Source: Chrysomallon squamiferum (Eukaryota; Mollusca; Gastropoda; Neomphalida; Peltospiridae). From it: 64,000 bases of DNA. The position numbers were made by a program, and so were the translations under genes. Of this stretch, positions 17,049-29,904 are shown piece after piece (positions within the stretch are counted from its first letter, which is position 1; every line of letters starts with the position of its first letter). The notes under the pieces are model-generated. The model searched no databases and was not told the DNA's origin. It saw only the letters and a list, made by a program, of their open reading frames with translations. The DNA lies in NCBI GenBank assembly GCA_012295275.1, contig CM022675.1, positions 4,424,318-4,488,317 on the forward strand. Reading direction: 5' to 3'.

Positions 17049-17054
17049 ATGGCG
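17033..17054 (+). promoter_or_regulatory. DNAJB11 core promoter: ETS site and YY1-like start
   Basis: CCGGAAGT (17033-17040) is an ETS-type site. AAAATGGCG (17046-17054) is a YY1-like motif that overlaps the ATG. Both are typical of TATA-less housekeeping promoters. No CCAAT-N9-CCACG ER-stress element was found in the 120 bp upstream. Identical sites occur at copies C (25941-25948), D (32262-32269) and E (41152-41159). Factor binding is inferred from motif only. Confidence 0.55.
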
Positions 17055-19170
17055 TCGCCGGTGATCTGGTATCTCTTCGCAGCAAATGTCTTCGTGATTT
17101 TTGTTCAAGTACTTGGCGGGTATTAACTCAAATTAATTTCGATGAATCGAATTTTTCTTTAAATATCATTTGTTTGGATGTAGTATATTTTGGGGTTGCT
17201 TTTATGTTTGTTACATACATCTTTTCATGTTAACTGAATGCATTCCCTCTTTTGATGTCGTGGTAATCTGTCATTAGTCAGCATTTTAACTTAATGGTTT
17301 TCATAATTTAACTAAAACATTAACAAAATGTACATTTTTAATGTATGTATTTATTTATTATTTTTTAAACTGAAGAAGATTTTGCATTTGTTTAATAAAT
17401 GCTTATAATTATAATATTTGTTGAAATGTATTGAATGCTACATCATCTAGTAAATAATCATAAAACTAGTAGTAGTTATGCTTTAAATTATAATAATTTT
17501 ATTATAAATGATAAATTAGGTAAATGATAAAATATTTAGTATCACCAGAAGGAATACCTTAATAGTCACCCCTAGATAAAGGAAATATGTTGCACAATAA
17601 AAGGACCAACAGCATTTTTAATTTTATTATTTACTGCTAATTTGCTATATAATATATGTATTTTATTTTTATTATACAGCACTAAGAAATAGGTATATAA
17701 CAAAATCATTTTCACAGTTAACTGTGTACATCACCAGATCTAGTGTTATAGTTAATCATGTTTAAAATTTCTGGAATAAAAAAATCTTTTTAATAACTTA
17801 GCACACATATTTCTTCATTGATATAGACTTTTTCTTTGTACTGTTATAGAAGTATTTTTAAAAATTCTGATGAAAAATAATTACATGTAATCAGTTTGAA
17901 AATAAAAAACCTAGTGTCATTTACTTCAAGAAATAGTTCTGTTGTAAGTCAGGTGTATTTGTGTAAAATGTTATCAAAATCCGACTCTTGCACTATTATT
18001 ATAGATCTGCCAAAATCATCTGAATTTTCCCATATGGGTCATAAACAATCCATTATGACTGTCTGCTTCATGATCAAATACTGCAGTTTGATTGGACGTT
18101 TGTTTTATTCTACATCAGTAGATTAAATGTTTACATATTTGTACAAAAATAATTACCTGTAACTTTAGGTAACTTAGAATCTGAATTATTCTGAAAATTC
18201 ACTTTTATTCAGTATTTCTGAACAAAGTTTTCTTTCGTTAGAGAATTAATTTTGCTTTGAAAAGTGTATTTATCAGTACTCTGGCAATCTGAAAAGTACA
18301 TATGGTTGAGGACAAGAGATGTGAATTCTTGAAGCCAATCAGTGGGCTTGAAATCAGTTTCAGAACTAAATCCTAGTGAAATGAATCAAATTACGTCAGT
18401 TTCTGCTTACTTGTAGCATTTTCAATTTAAAACTTCTTTTAATTTGTTTCTTTTTTTCTTAGCTAATTAATTAGTTATCATTATAATACATTGTGAAATA
18501 GTATTGAATATGGGAAATAATTTTTTGAAATAAATTTGCAGACGAGATTTCTACAAAATTCTTGGCGTACCCAGATCAGCATCAACAAATCAGATTAAAA
18601 ATGCATACAGAAAACTGGCAAGAGAGTTACCTCCAGACAAAAACCAAGATGACCCAGATGCAGAACAACAGTTTCAAGATCTCGGTGCAGCATATGAGGT
18701 ATTTCAAACTATCATTATTTCACTGCTTCAAGACAATCCTACATTCTATTTATTTATGTACAAAGTTCTTAAAGTATTGAAATATAATTAATAATTAAAA
18801 AAACATTTCTGTAAATCATAATGGTATTTTAAGTAATAATAATAAGAAATTGAAATGTAGGCCAAAAACAAACTAATATTAAAGTCAAATTCAAATGATT
18901 AAAACCTGCGAAATAGCAATGACAAATTACCTCCCTTGAAATTGCTTTGATAAACAAAAATACAAGTACTTTTTTAACATCTGGAGCTAGAAATATATAT
19001 ATATATAATTCCTTTGCTATTCATGTATCACTTCATGGTAAGTCCATTAAAACACATACTTAGGTTTTTCCACAAACCATTCCCACTTGGTTAGCAAAAA
19101 CATGGACCAAAGTTCTTAACATGGACCACAAAGTGTTCTGTGATTTTGCTGTGATATCATCAGCATAATC

Positions 19171-19247
19171 TCTGCCATCTCACTGTTTCCCAGATGACAG
19201 AAGAAGGCTTAAAATAAGTATCATCTGGGAAACAGTGAGATGGCAGA
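19171..19247 (+). repeat. perfect 27-bp inverted repeat (hairpin) in intron 2
   Basis: Arms 19171-19197 and 19221-19247 are exact reverse complements separated by 23 bases; the left arm starts TCTGCCATCTCACTG. The RNA would fold into a long hairpin. The same structure is kept in copy D at 34401-34477. It could be a tiny palindromic element, a precursor-like hairpin, or a relic of a fold-back duplication. Confidence 0.8.
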
Positions 19248-19496
19248 AATGAAGCTGTGTGTATTTCCTCACAGATGGGATGACACAAAATATTGCACAC
19301 TTTCAAACAAAAACAAACACTGCACTGGAAAGAGGAAATGTTGCTCTTTATGTGGTACACAATACATGGTGAGCCAGGAAGAGATATCAACTGATTCAAA
19401 CCTTGCATGCAGCTGCTAACGTTTGTATATAAATGTAACTGATTTTTACACATTAGGTTATTATAGAGGGAAAAAAAATAAAAAATTATATATATA

Positions 19497-20066
19497 TACC
19501 TCGACTTACCAGTGCCCCAACTCATGAGTTTTTTGAGTTACGAGCAGTTGCCTGGTCGAGTTTTGGGTTCTGTTTTGCTGTGATTGCATTTTGTGCAGCA
19601 GTATTTTGCCAAATTTCTTTTTTGTGGTCATGGATCCTAAGAAAGTGATACAGGGTTGAGAAGAAGAAGCGGATGATGTCCATTGAATTAAAGCTTGAAT
19701 TCATAGAAAAACATGAGCAAGGTGTGCATGTAGTAAACTTGGCTAGGCAGTACGAGCGTGCTCCTTCTGTACCGTACTGAAGCAGAAGGAATCAATAAAG
19801 GCTGTAATTCCAGCTAAAGGTGTTAAAATAATTCGATCTCCAAGATAAATACACTTTACAAAATCCAAATTATTTCTTTACATTCTTTTATTTTGTTTTT
19901 TTTTATACAATATTTGTCATTTATAAATACATTTTTCTTATTCAAAAACATGTTACAAAAAAAAAAAAAATTAATTTCAGTTGGGAAAATTGATTTGATG
20001 TACGAGCAAACTGAGATATGAGCCTGGTCATGGAATGAATTAAATTTGTAATTCAAGCTACCACTG
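19497..20066 (+). mobile_element. decayed Tigger fragment in intron 2 of copy B
   Basis: Starts at ACCTCGACTTACCAGTGC and ends GCTACCACTG before TATA. It keeps the ATGGATCCTAAGAAAGTGAT transposase start, but a stop follows within ten codons. It is shorter than the related element at 10402-11171, having lost about 200 bases inside. The copy in D is at about 34726-35290. Confidence 0.75.
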
Positions 20067-23000
20067 TATATATATATATGTACATAAGAAAAACACTAAC
20101 ATATAGAAAGGTACCTACTTATTTAATTTAATTTTTTTTTTTTTTTTTTTTTCAAGGTATTATCAGACAGTGAGAAAAGAAAGATTTATGATAAACATGG
20201 AGAAGAAGGTTTGAAGAAAGGTGACATGTCAGGAGATCCTTTCTCCAGGTAAAAAATCTTTATTTTAATTACTCAAATTTATTCATCCAACTTTATAGAA
20301 ATAATAATGGCATCATAATCAGATAAGACTTATTTTTAGAGGTTTTGTTTTACTATAGAACTGTTTTGGGGAAAACAATTAATTGTGTGTTTATTTCAGT
20401 TTCTTTGGTGATTTTGGTTTTAATTTTGGATTTGGTGGCGGGGAGAAGAGTGATGAAGTTCCCAGAGGAGGAGACATTGTTTTGGATCTTTATGTTACTC
20501 TTGAGGAACTCTACATAGGAAATTTTGTTGAGGTGATTTTATAAAATTACTTTGTAATGAAAACTTTCTATTTGATTTGGGAAGTTGAGTTCAATTACAG
20601 TTAATTTGCTTTTCAGAATTCAAATACAGTCGTAGTACTGTCCTAAAAATCTCAGTTACAGTTATAATTGTCAGTCAAAATGTTTTTCAGTGTCCAAAAA
20701 TGCCAACAGTTTTTGTGGAGTGTCTCTAAAAATTATTAATATTTAAACATTTGAATGAGTATATTTAAAAAGTATTTTTTTTTTAATGGCATGACAAAAT
20801 GTTTTTTTTTTTATTGTAGTTTTAATGTTATTGTATTTGGTAAACTTATTTTAGTCTCAAAGTGGAACACAATCAAAAGGACATACTGAGGAGTGATTCT
20901 GCTATCTGTTATTTTGAGATAAAGCATGCTTGAGCTATAATTAGTAATATACATTTAAAATATAAAAAAAAAAAAGTATATCTATATAAATATTCTATTA
21001 GTGTATAATAAAGTCAGTTTGTTCAATCAAGGTTGTTCGTTACAAACCTGTGGCTCTAGCAGCTAAAGGAACAAGGAAGTGTAACTGTCGTATGGAGATG
21101 GTCACTCAGCAGCTTGGTCCAGGCAGGTTTCAGATGATGCAGCAGCAAGTGTGTGATGAATGTCCTAATGTCAAGTGAGTTGTGAAATGTTTTTTTTCGT
21201 CAATGTTTTTTTTTTTTTTTGGTGGGAGGGGTATTTTGAAACTGGTATTATATAAATGCTGAATAGTTGAAAATGATTTAAGTTTTCATTTGAAGTAAAG
21301 ACAGCCTGTACTGTCTCTTTGTTATGATTTATTTCCCCTGAATATTAACGAAACAAACGGCTTCAAGTAAATATAGTAAGATATATATTCTACTTGAATT
21401 TTGTATAGTCTGGATCTTGGAGCAGACTTTTTACCATATATTATCTCAACAGCTGTGTTATGTTTTATTTCTCATTAATTAAGACATATAACCTAATTAA
21501 AATATTGACTCCTATATTTTCTGTTTTAGATTAGTTCCTGAAGAAAAACTCTTAGAGATAGAAATAGAAGCTGGCATGAGAGATGGACAAGAATATCCTT
21601 TTGTAGCAGAAGGTTTGTTATAATTAATTTGATGTTTAAAAACAGAATATTAACCGGTTTTGGTTTTTTTTTTTTTTAAAAGAATTTACTCTACATTAAG
21701 AAACATTATTAATGAACAAGTTTGACAAAATTCAGTTTGTTTTATTACCGTGTCTAATAAAACAATCTATTTCTTCTAGATCCTTAAATTACAAATTAAT
21801 TTCCTGTTAAAATTTGTTTCACTGTGTTTATAAAAACAAAAAAAAAACATTTAAAATATTAGGTATTTTACACTGATCTTATTTTTAGTTTGTTCTTTTA
21901 CTGAATAATCTTTTTTAACAACTATCACTGAGCTTATCCTGTGAAAACTTAGTATATGAATACAAACTGTCTTTTAGTAATTTTTGTTTCTAATATTTAC
22001 TTCTACAATATACATCTACAGTGTACAAACAAGATACAGCTTTTTTACTATTAGTTCTTTAAACTTAGATAATTATTTTTGTTCATATGAAATTTCACTT
22101 TCCACTTAGTTGCAGTATTGATATAATTTGTTTGATTTATTAGGAGAACCACATATTGATGGAGAACCAGGAGATCTGAGGTTTAGAATTAAACAGATAA
22201 AGTAAGTTTCTTTGTTGATTAAAGCAAATATTAAATACTTTATTATATTTTCTAATTTAGGTACTGATGTAGTGTAAACAAGTATAATAAAAATTGTAAA
22301 ATATAATTTATATACATTTTTTCAGACACCCTCGTTTTGAAAGACGTGGTGATGATCTTTACATGAATGTAACAATACCTTTACAAGATGCACTGACAGG
22401 CTTTGAAATGGACATAAAGCATTTAGATGATCATAAGGTACAGATTATTACGATATTTTAAAAACAATAATTAAGCTCTGATAAACATTTAATACCGATA
22501 CAAAGTTCATTAGACTTAATATAGGAAAAGCTTTATTTTAGATTATTCAGTTTCAAGTGTAAATATTTTTTTGCCTTGTACGAAATATTTTTAACAATAT
22601 AGTATTTAATCTTTTACTATGTCAATTTAAATGTAATCTGTGGTTTATTGAGCCTAACTGAAATTTACAAAATACCTCAAACTGTTTTTATATATTTAAA
22701 AAAAAAAAAAAAAAAAAAGTAATAAATAACAAATATATTATTTCTAGTACTAACATGGTTTAAATTCTGTTGTTTTGATGTAACATTTGATTTCAGTATT
22801 TAAAATTTTGCATGTTTGATTATCTCTAAATGGTTCCACCAGTGATTAACCCGTTTTTGACTAGGTTCACATAGTAAGAGATGAGATCACCTGGCCAGAT
22901 GCTCCCCGAAGGAAAAAAAAGCAATGAAGGCATGCCCAACTATGAAAATAATAATGTCAGAGGCTCCCTTTACATTACATTTGAGATTGACTTTCCTAAA

Positions 23001-23594
23001 GGCAGCCTTTCAGAAGAAGCTAAAAAAAGGTATGTAATTATGTTGTATTAGTATTAGTATTAAGAATAAATAGAGTAGATAGTTTTTTTTTTTTTTTTAT
23101 ACTTCCAGATATTGATTTGTTATTATTATTATTTCACATATCAGTAAATGTAATAAACAAACTGCATTTAACAGACACAAATTAATACACTTTTTAAAGC
23201 AGAGTCTTTTTGGATTTTAATTAATCCACTTAAAATTCTTGCATTTCTGCTGCTTTGAGATGTGCTAATGAATGAAAAGCACAGCAAGCTGAAACAGATG
23301 ATCACTGAGTGGAGAGAGTCAGCTGAACTGGTGTGTGACCAGCGGCACAAACTAAGTCAGTTTTGTCAGAACCACATTAATGGTTTGATACAAGTAATGG
23401 AAAAGAAAGGAATAAACATGAAAAAAAAAAATTGCAAACCAACTAAATATGTATATTTTAAATATCAGTAAAGAAACATTTTGCATATAAATAAATGTGT
23501 ATGTATATATATATAATTTTAGTTTTTGGTTTTTTTTGTTTAGGTGTGAGAGAAATACTGAAAATGGAATCAAAAAAGAAATGTATATAATTGA

Positions 23595-25956
23595 CGACTT
23601 TTTTAGTGTTAGTTTTGAGAAATTGTTTTGTCTTTGAATGTGGTGTGATAGTTGTTTGTATAAAACTGAATGTATGTTGGTTGAATGTGGCTATTTTTAA
23701 TCCTAAAGATGTATTTATATGTGAACATACATGAAGATTTCCCATCACATTTGCAAAAATCACAAAATAAAATTATTTGAAAGTTATTTATTTTTATCAT
23801 ATGTAAGTAATATTTTTAAAAAATCTGTTAATTTTTTTTTTTTTGATTTTTTTCTTATTTTTTTTTATATGATATAATGACATATGACTTAGCTTATTAT
23901 ATTAATACATAATCCATTATTACATTAAAATTATTTAGAGGATACTTGTGTAACAGTTTGCACAGAATGTTGATATTGACTAGAAAACTAGACAATCTAA
24001 CAGCATTTTAAATAATCTGTTTTAGAAACCAACTTAGGTTTTTCTGTTGATGGATAATAAGAAAATGTACTTTATTTATAGTGAAGAAAGTATACCATTT
24101 TATTATTATTATTTATTTTATTTCATTTCCACCTTTATACTTGGTTAAAGTAACAGTGATAGACTGCAATTAACTAGTATTACTGGTAGGAGCATGTTAC
24201 ATCAGTGAAGGCATACAGTGGTATAGTAAAAATAAGAAAATACTTCTGTAGGTCTGCACAAATATCGTTTAAGAAATTTCACTTATGTAAAACTGTTTCT
24301 AAAATTCTGTAGTAGTTGTAAATTATGCAAATCACAAGGTTTTATAGGGAAATGCACTTTTAAAATTTCGGGTGGAAGAATTTACAATTTGGGATTTTTC
24401 ATTCACCATAAATATGTACATATATTCATGTATATCTGATCATAACATCATAGCTTTTACAAATACAAAACCATTTTGTTTATTTTTTTAAATTTTGTTT
24501 AATGCAGTCCCATTTTGATACGTGAGTTAATTTAATTTCTCATATTTTGAATACTTCAAATAAAATCAGGTATTGTTCATTGGATCTTAAGCTATATATA
24601 AAGAAATAACAAAATGGAAATCAGAGTTTCATAATCTCTAGTACTGCCTAGTACTATTTTGTATTTCATATACTCACAATGATTTTGTGTTATTTGGAAC
24701 TAAACAAATATTAAAATTAAAAAAGAGATAATCAGAAATTGTGTTTTTTGTTTTCTTTTGAATGTTGATCATTTTACAAATGTGTGTGTAAATAAATATT
24801 TGGGGTAATTGTTTCCTTACAGATTAATATTTATCTTCTTACAACTGAGTGACAGTGTATATTTTACACAAAAAGGTGATGTAACTTATGTGGTGGTCTT
24901 ATTAATACTATCATTCTCAGCATGTACATTTGGATTAAATGAAATATTTTTATGTTGTTTTATGACATTTGCATCCATTTATCTCATTATATATTAAAAT
25001 GATGTAATGTGTTCATAAAAATGTTTTTAGTATCATGCAACTATTTGTGAACAAATTATTAAAATAAACTTTGTATAAATTTAAAAGAAAAATTTGTAAT
25101 GTTTATCATTGAAATTGTTACCTGCTTTGAGGGAAGCTAGCACTGAACTTGTTAAATTAGAAAAAAATGTGTGTGTGTGTGTTCGATATTGATATAAAAA
25201 ATCATCGCTCTGTTAAATTTTAACATTGATTTTCTGTACAGCACCTATTATACACCGTATACTGTGTGAACTTTGTTGCATATTTAAAACAAAAAGTGTT
25301 TGGGAAATATTGATTACTTTTCGGGTACATTTATTTGCCGTACTCGTAAATTTTGCAATCTCAAAACATTCCTGACAACGAAATAGCAAGATTTCTAGTC
25401 TTTATTTACAAAATAAATAAATAAATACAAACATTTATAAAATGAAATAAAAATAGATAAATAAAACACACACACACACACACACACACACGTGATCAAC
25501 AGAACCAGTTTCAAAAATATGTTTAGATCATTAATCAGTTTAGATCATTAATTTTCTCCAGTGTGTTAAACTAATATTTATAATAAACATATAACGAATT
25601 CACAGAAGAATATATTCGAGTCATTCTAAATTTGCGTTTCTATTTATATGAATTTCAAAATCCTTAACATCGTAAATGATTCATCTTTGTCAGTGTGTTA
25701 TACCATATGATAGTATTATTATTATTCTTTTTAATCGTTATGTTCAACTTACATTAAACCCCACTGATATGAAGTTCTTAAATTAATTAATTATTAATCA
25801 AAATATCTGTACTGTCTCATTTTTTTTGTTTAAAGAAATAAATCTGTAAACGCCGGTTTTAAAATGATGGGCGATGTTAAAGATTTCGGTATATTCCGTT
25901 TGTCTTCGTTAAATCAGTGTATATTTAGTCGGGCCGGAAACCGGAAGTTTATTAAA
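23595..25956 (+). other. spacer between DNAJB11 units B and C
   Basis: Near-identical to 14669-17048: AATAAA at 23766-23771, T-rich tract, (AC)n at about 25466-25490, and promoter motifs at 25941-25948. No separate gene seen. Confidence 0.7.
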
Positions 25957-28900
25957 ATGGCGTCGCCGGTGATCTGGTATCTCTTCGCAGCAAATGTCTT
26001 CGTGATTTTTGTTCAAGTACTTGGCGGGTATTAACTCAAATTAATTTCGATGAATCGAATTTTTCTTTAAATATCATTTGTTTGGATGTAGTATATTTTG
26101 GGGTTGCTTTTATGTTTGTTACATACATCTTTTCATGTTAACTGAATGCATTCCCTCTTTTGATGTCGTGGTAATCTGTCATTAGTCAGCATTTTAACTT
26201 AATGGTTTTCATAATTTAACTAAAACATTAACAAAATGTACATTTTTAATGTATGTATTTATTTATTATTTTTTAAACTGAAGAAGATTTTGCATTTGTT
26301 TAATAAATGCTTATAATTATAATATTTGTTGAAATGTATTGAATGCTACATCATCTAGTAAATAATCATAAAACTAGTAGTAGTTATGCTTTAAATTATA
26401 ATAATTTTATTATAAATGATAAATTAGGTAAATGATAAAATATTTAGTATCACCAGAAGGAATACCTTAATAGTCACCCCTAGATAAAGGAAATATGTTG
26501 CATAAGGTATTATCAGACAGTGAGAAAAGAAAGATTTATGATAAACATGGAGAAGAATGTTTGAAGAAAGTTGACATGTCAGGAGATCATTTCTCCAGGT
26601 GAAAAATCTTTATTTTAATTACTGTAAATTTATTCATCCAATTTATAGAAATAATAATGGCATCATAATCAGATAAGACTTATTTTTAGAGGTTTTTTTT
26701 TACTATAGAACTGTTTTGGGGAAAACAATTAATTGTGTGTTTATTTCAGTTTTAATTTTGGATTTGGTGGCGGGGAGAAGAGTGATGAAGTTCCCAGAGG
26801 AGGAGACATTGTTTTGGATCTTTATGTTACTCTTGAGGAACTCTACATAGGAAATTTTGTTGAGGTGATTTTATAAAATTACTTTGTAATGAAAACTTTC
26901 TATTTGGTTTCGGAAGTTGAGTTCAATTACAGTTAATTTGCTTTTCAGAATTCAAATACAGTCGTAGTACTGTCCTAAAAATCTCAGTTACAGTTATAAT
27001 TGTCAGTCAAAATGTTTTTCAGTGTCCAAAAATGCCAACAGTTTTTGTGGAGTGTCTCTAAAAATTATTAATATTTAAACATTTGAATGAGTATATTTAA
27101 AAAGTATTTTTTTTTTAATGGCATGACAAAATGTTTTTTTTTATTGTAGTTTTAATGTTATTGTATTTGGTAAACTTATTTTAGTCTCAAAGTGGAACAC
27201 AATCAAAAGGACATACTGAGGAGTGATTCTGCTATCTGTTATTTTGAGATAAAGCATGCTTGAGCTATAATTAGTAATATACATTTAAAATATAAAAAAA
27301 AGGTATATCTATATAAATATTCTATTAGTGTATAATAAAGTCAGTTTGTTCAATCAAGGTTGTTCGTTACAAACCTGTGGCTGTAGCAGCTAAAGGAACA
27401 AGGAAGTGTAACTGTCGTATGGAGATGGTCACTCAGCAGCTTGGTCCAGGCAGGTTTCAGATGATGCAGCAGCAAGTGTGTGATGAATGTCCTAATGTCA
27501 AGTGAGTTGTGAAATGTTTTTTCGTCAATGTTTTTTTTTTGGTGGGAGGGGTATTTTGAAACTGGTATTATATAAATGCTGAATAGTTGAAAATGATTTA
27601 AGTTTTCATTTGAAGTAAAGACAGCCTGTACTGTCTCTTTGTTATGATTTATTTCCCCTGAATATTAACGAAACAAACGGCTTCAAGTAAATATAGTAAG
27701 ATATATATTCTACTTGAATTTTGTATAGTCTGGATCTTGGAGCAGACTTTTTACCATATATTATCTCAACAGCTGTGTTATGTTTTATTTCTCATTAATT
27801 AAGACATATAACCTAATTAAAATATTGACTCCTATATTTTCTGTTTTAGATTAGTTCCTGAAGAAAAACTCTTAGAGATAGAAATAGAAGCTGGCATGAG
27901 AGATGGACAAGAATATCCTTTTGTAGCAGAACGTTTGTTATAATTAATTTGATGTTTAAAAACAGAATATTAACCGGTTTTGGTTTTTTCTTTTTTTTTA
28001 AAAGAATTTACTCTACATTAAGAAACATTATTAATGAACAAGTTTGACAAAATTCAGTTTGTTTTATTACCGTGTCTAATAAAACAATCTATTTCTTCTA
28101 GATCCTTAAATTACAAATTAATTTCCTGTTAAAATTTGTTTCACTGTGTTTATAAAAACAAAAAAAAACCATTTAAAATATTAGGTATTTTACACTGATC
28201 TTATTTTTAGTTTGTTCTTTTACTGAATAATCTTTTTTAACAACTATCACTGAGCTTATCCTGTGAAAACTTAGTATATGAATACAAACTGTCTTTTAGT
28301 AATTTTTGTTTCTAATATTTACTTCTACAATATACATCTACAGTGTACAAACAAGATACAGCTTTTTACTATTAGTTCTTTAAACTTAGATAATTATTTT
28401 TGTTCATATGAAATTTCACTTTCCACTTAGTTGCAGTATTGATATAATTTGTTTGATTTATTAGGAGAACCACATATTGATGGAGAACCAGGAGATCTGA
28501 GGTTTAGAATTAAACAGATAAAGTAAGTTTCTTTGTTGATTAAAGCAAATATTAAATACTTTATTATATTTTCTAATTTAGGTACTGATGTAGTGTAAAA
28601 CAAGTATAATAAAAATTGTAAAATATAATTTATATACATTTTTTCAGACACCCTCGTTTTGAAAGACGTGGTGATGATCTTTACATGAATGTAACAATAC
28701 CTTTACAAGATGCACTGACAGGCTTTGAAATGGACATAAAGCATTTAGATGATCATAAGGTACAGATTATTATGATATTTTAAAAACAATAATTAAGCTC
28801 TGATAAACATTTAATACCGATACAAAGTTCATTAGACTTAATATAGGAAAAGCTTTATTTTAGATTATTCAGTTTCAAGTGTAAATATTTTTTTTTTGCT

Positions 28901-29904
28901 TGTACGAAATATTTTTAACAATATAGTATTTAATCTTTTACTATGTCAATTTAAATGTAATCTGTGGTTTATTGAGCCTAACTGAAATTTACAAAATACC
29001 TCAAACTGTTTTTATATATTTAAAAAAAAAAGAAAAAAAAAGCAATAAATAACAAATATATTATTTCTAGTACTAACATGGTTTAAATTCTGTTGTTTTG
29101 ATGTAACATTTGATTTCAGTATTTAAATTTTGCATGTTTGATTATCTCTAAATGGTTCCACCAGTGATTAACCCGTTTTTGACTAGGTTCACATAGTAAG
29201 AGATGAGATCACCTGGCCAGATGCTCGAATGAGGAAAAGCAATGAAGGCATGCCCAACTATGAAAATAATAATGTCAGAGGCTCCCTTTACATTACATTT
29301 GAGATTGACTTTCCTAAAGGCAGCCTTTCAGAAGAAGCTAAAAAAGGTATGTAATTATGTTGTATTAGTATTAGTATTAAGAATAAATAGAGTAGATAGT
29401 TTTTTTTTTTTTTTATACTTCCAGATATTGATTTGTTATTATTATTATTTCACATATCAGTAAATGTAATAAACAAACTGCATTTAACAGACACAAATTA
29501 ATACACTTTAAAGCAGAGTCTTTTGGATTTTAATTAATCCACTTAAAATTCTTGCATTTCTGCTGCTTTGAGATGTGCTAATGAATGAAAAGCACAGCAA
29601 GCTGAAACAGATGATCACTGAGTGGAGAGAGTCAGCTGAACTGGTGTGTGACCAGCGGCACAAACTAAGTCAGTTTTGTCAGAACCACATTAATGGTTTG
29701 ATACAAGTAATGGAAAAGAAAGGAATAAACATGAAAAAAAAATTGCAAGCCAACTAAATATGTATATTTTAAATATCAGTAAAGAAACATTTTGCATATA
29801 AATAAATGTGTATGTATATATATATAATTTTAGTTTTTTGGTTTTTTTGTTTAGGTGTGAGAGAAATACTGAAAATGGAATCAAAAAGAAATGTATATAA
29901 TTGA
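25957..29904 (+). pseudogene. DNAJB11: DNAJB11 copy C, J-domain exon deleted
   Basis: Exon 1 (25957-26027) and its promoter are intact. Intron 1 then jumps at about 26503 from GGAAATATGTTGCA straight into the start of exon 3 (26507-26598), removing about 2.56 kb that contains exon 2. Remaining exons: 26750-26864, 27359-27501, 27850-27932, 28465-28522, 28648-28759, 29187-29346, 29855-29904. Joining exon 1 (ends phase 2) to exon 3 (starts phase 0) shifts the frame and soon reaches a stop, so no J-less secreted protein is made by simple skipping. Exon 4 has the same 18-bp deletion as copy A. Exon 6 ends in C rather than G before the donor. Exons 9-10 have the same frame as D. Confidence 0.85.

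Larger units (their letters stand above)
17049..23594 (+). pseudogene. DNAJB11: DNAJB11 copy B, full length but frameshifted in exon 9
   Basis: Exons: 17049-17119 (signal peptide [20 protein letters not shown]), 18542-18698 (J-domain core), 20157-20248, 20400-20532, 21032-21174, 21530-21612, 22144-22201, 22326-22437, 22865-23029, 23544-23594. In exon 9 the sequence after WPDA has four extra bases relative to copies A, C and D, giving WPDAPRRKKKQ and a stop at 22925-22927. The product would be about 303 aa, without the C-terminal end of the substrate-binding region. The J domain reads ELPPDKN where the family has ELHPDKN. Intron 2 holds a decayed Tigger element and a perfect hairpin. The extra A's in exons 9 and 10 suggest either decay or homopolymer error. 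Confidence 0.85.

Noticed and set aside
17896-18126. 76-residue frame in DNAJB11 intron 1
   Set aside because: Its start differs between copies (76 against 70 residues), it has no recognised motif, and it is intronic.
19160-19704. Minus-strand frames of 121 and 60 residues in DNAJB11 intron 2
   Set aside because: They cross the hairpin and the antisense of a decayed Tigger element; there is no domain or splice support.
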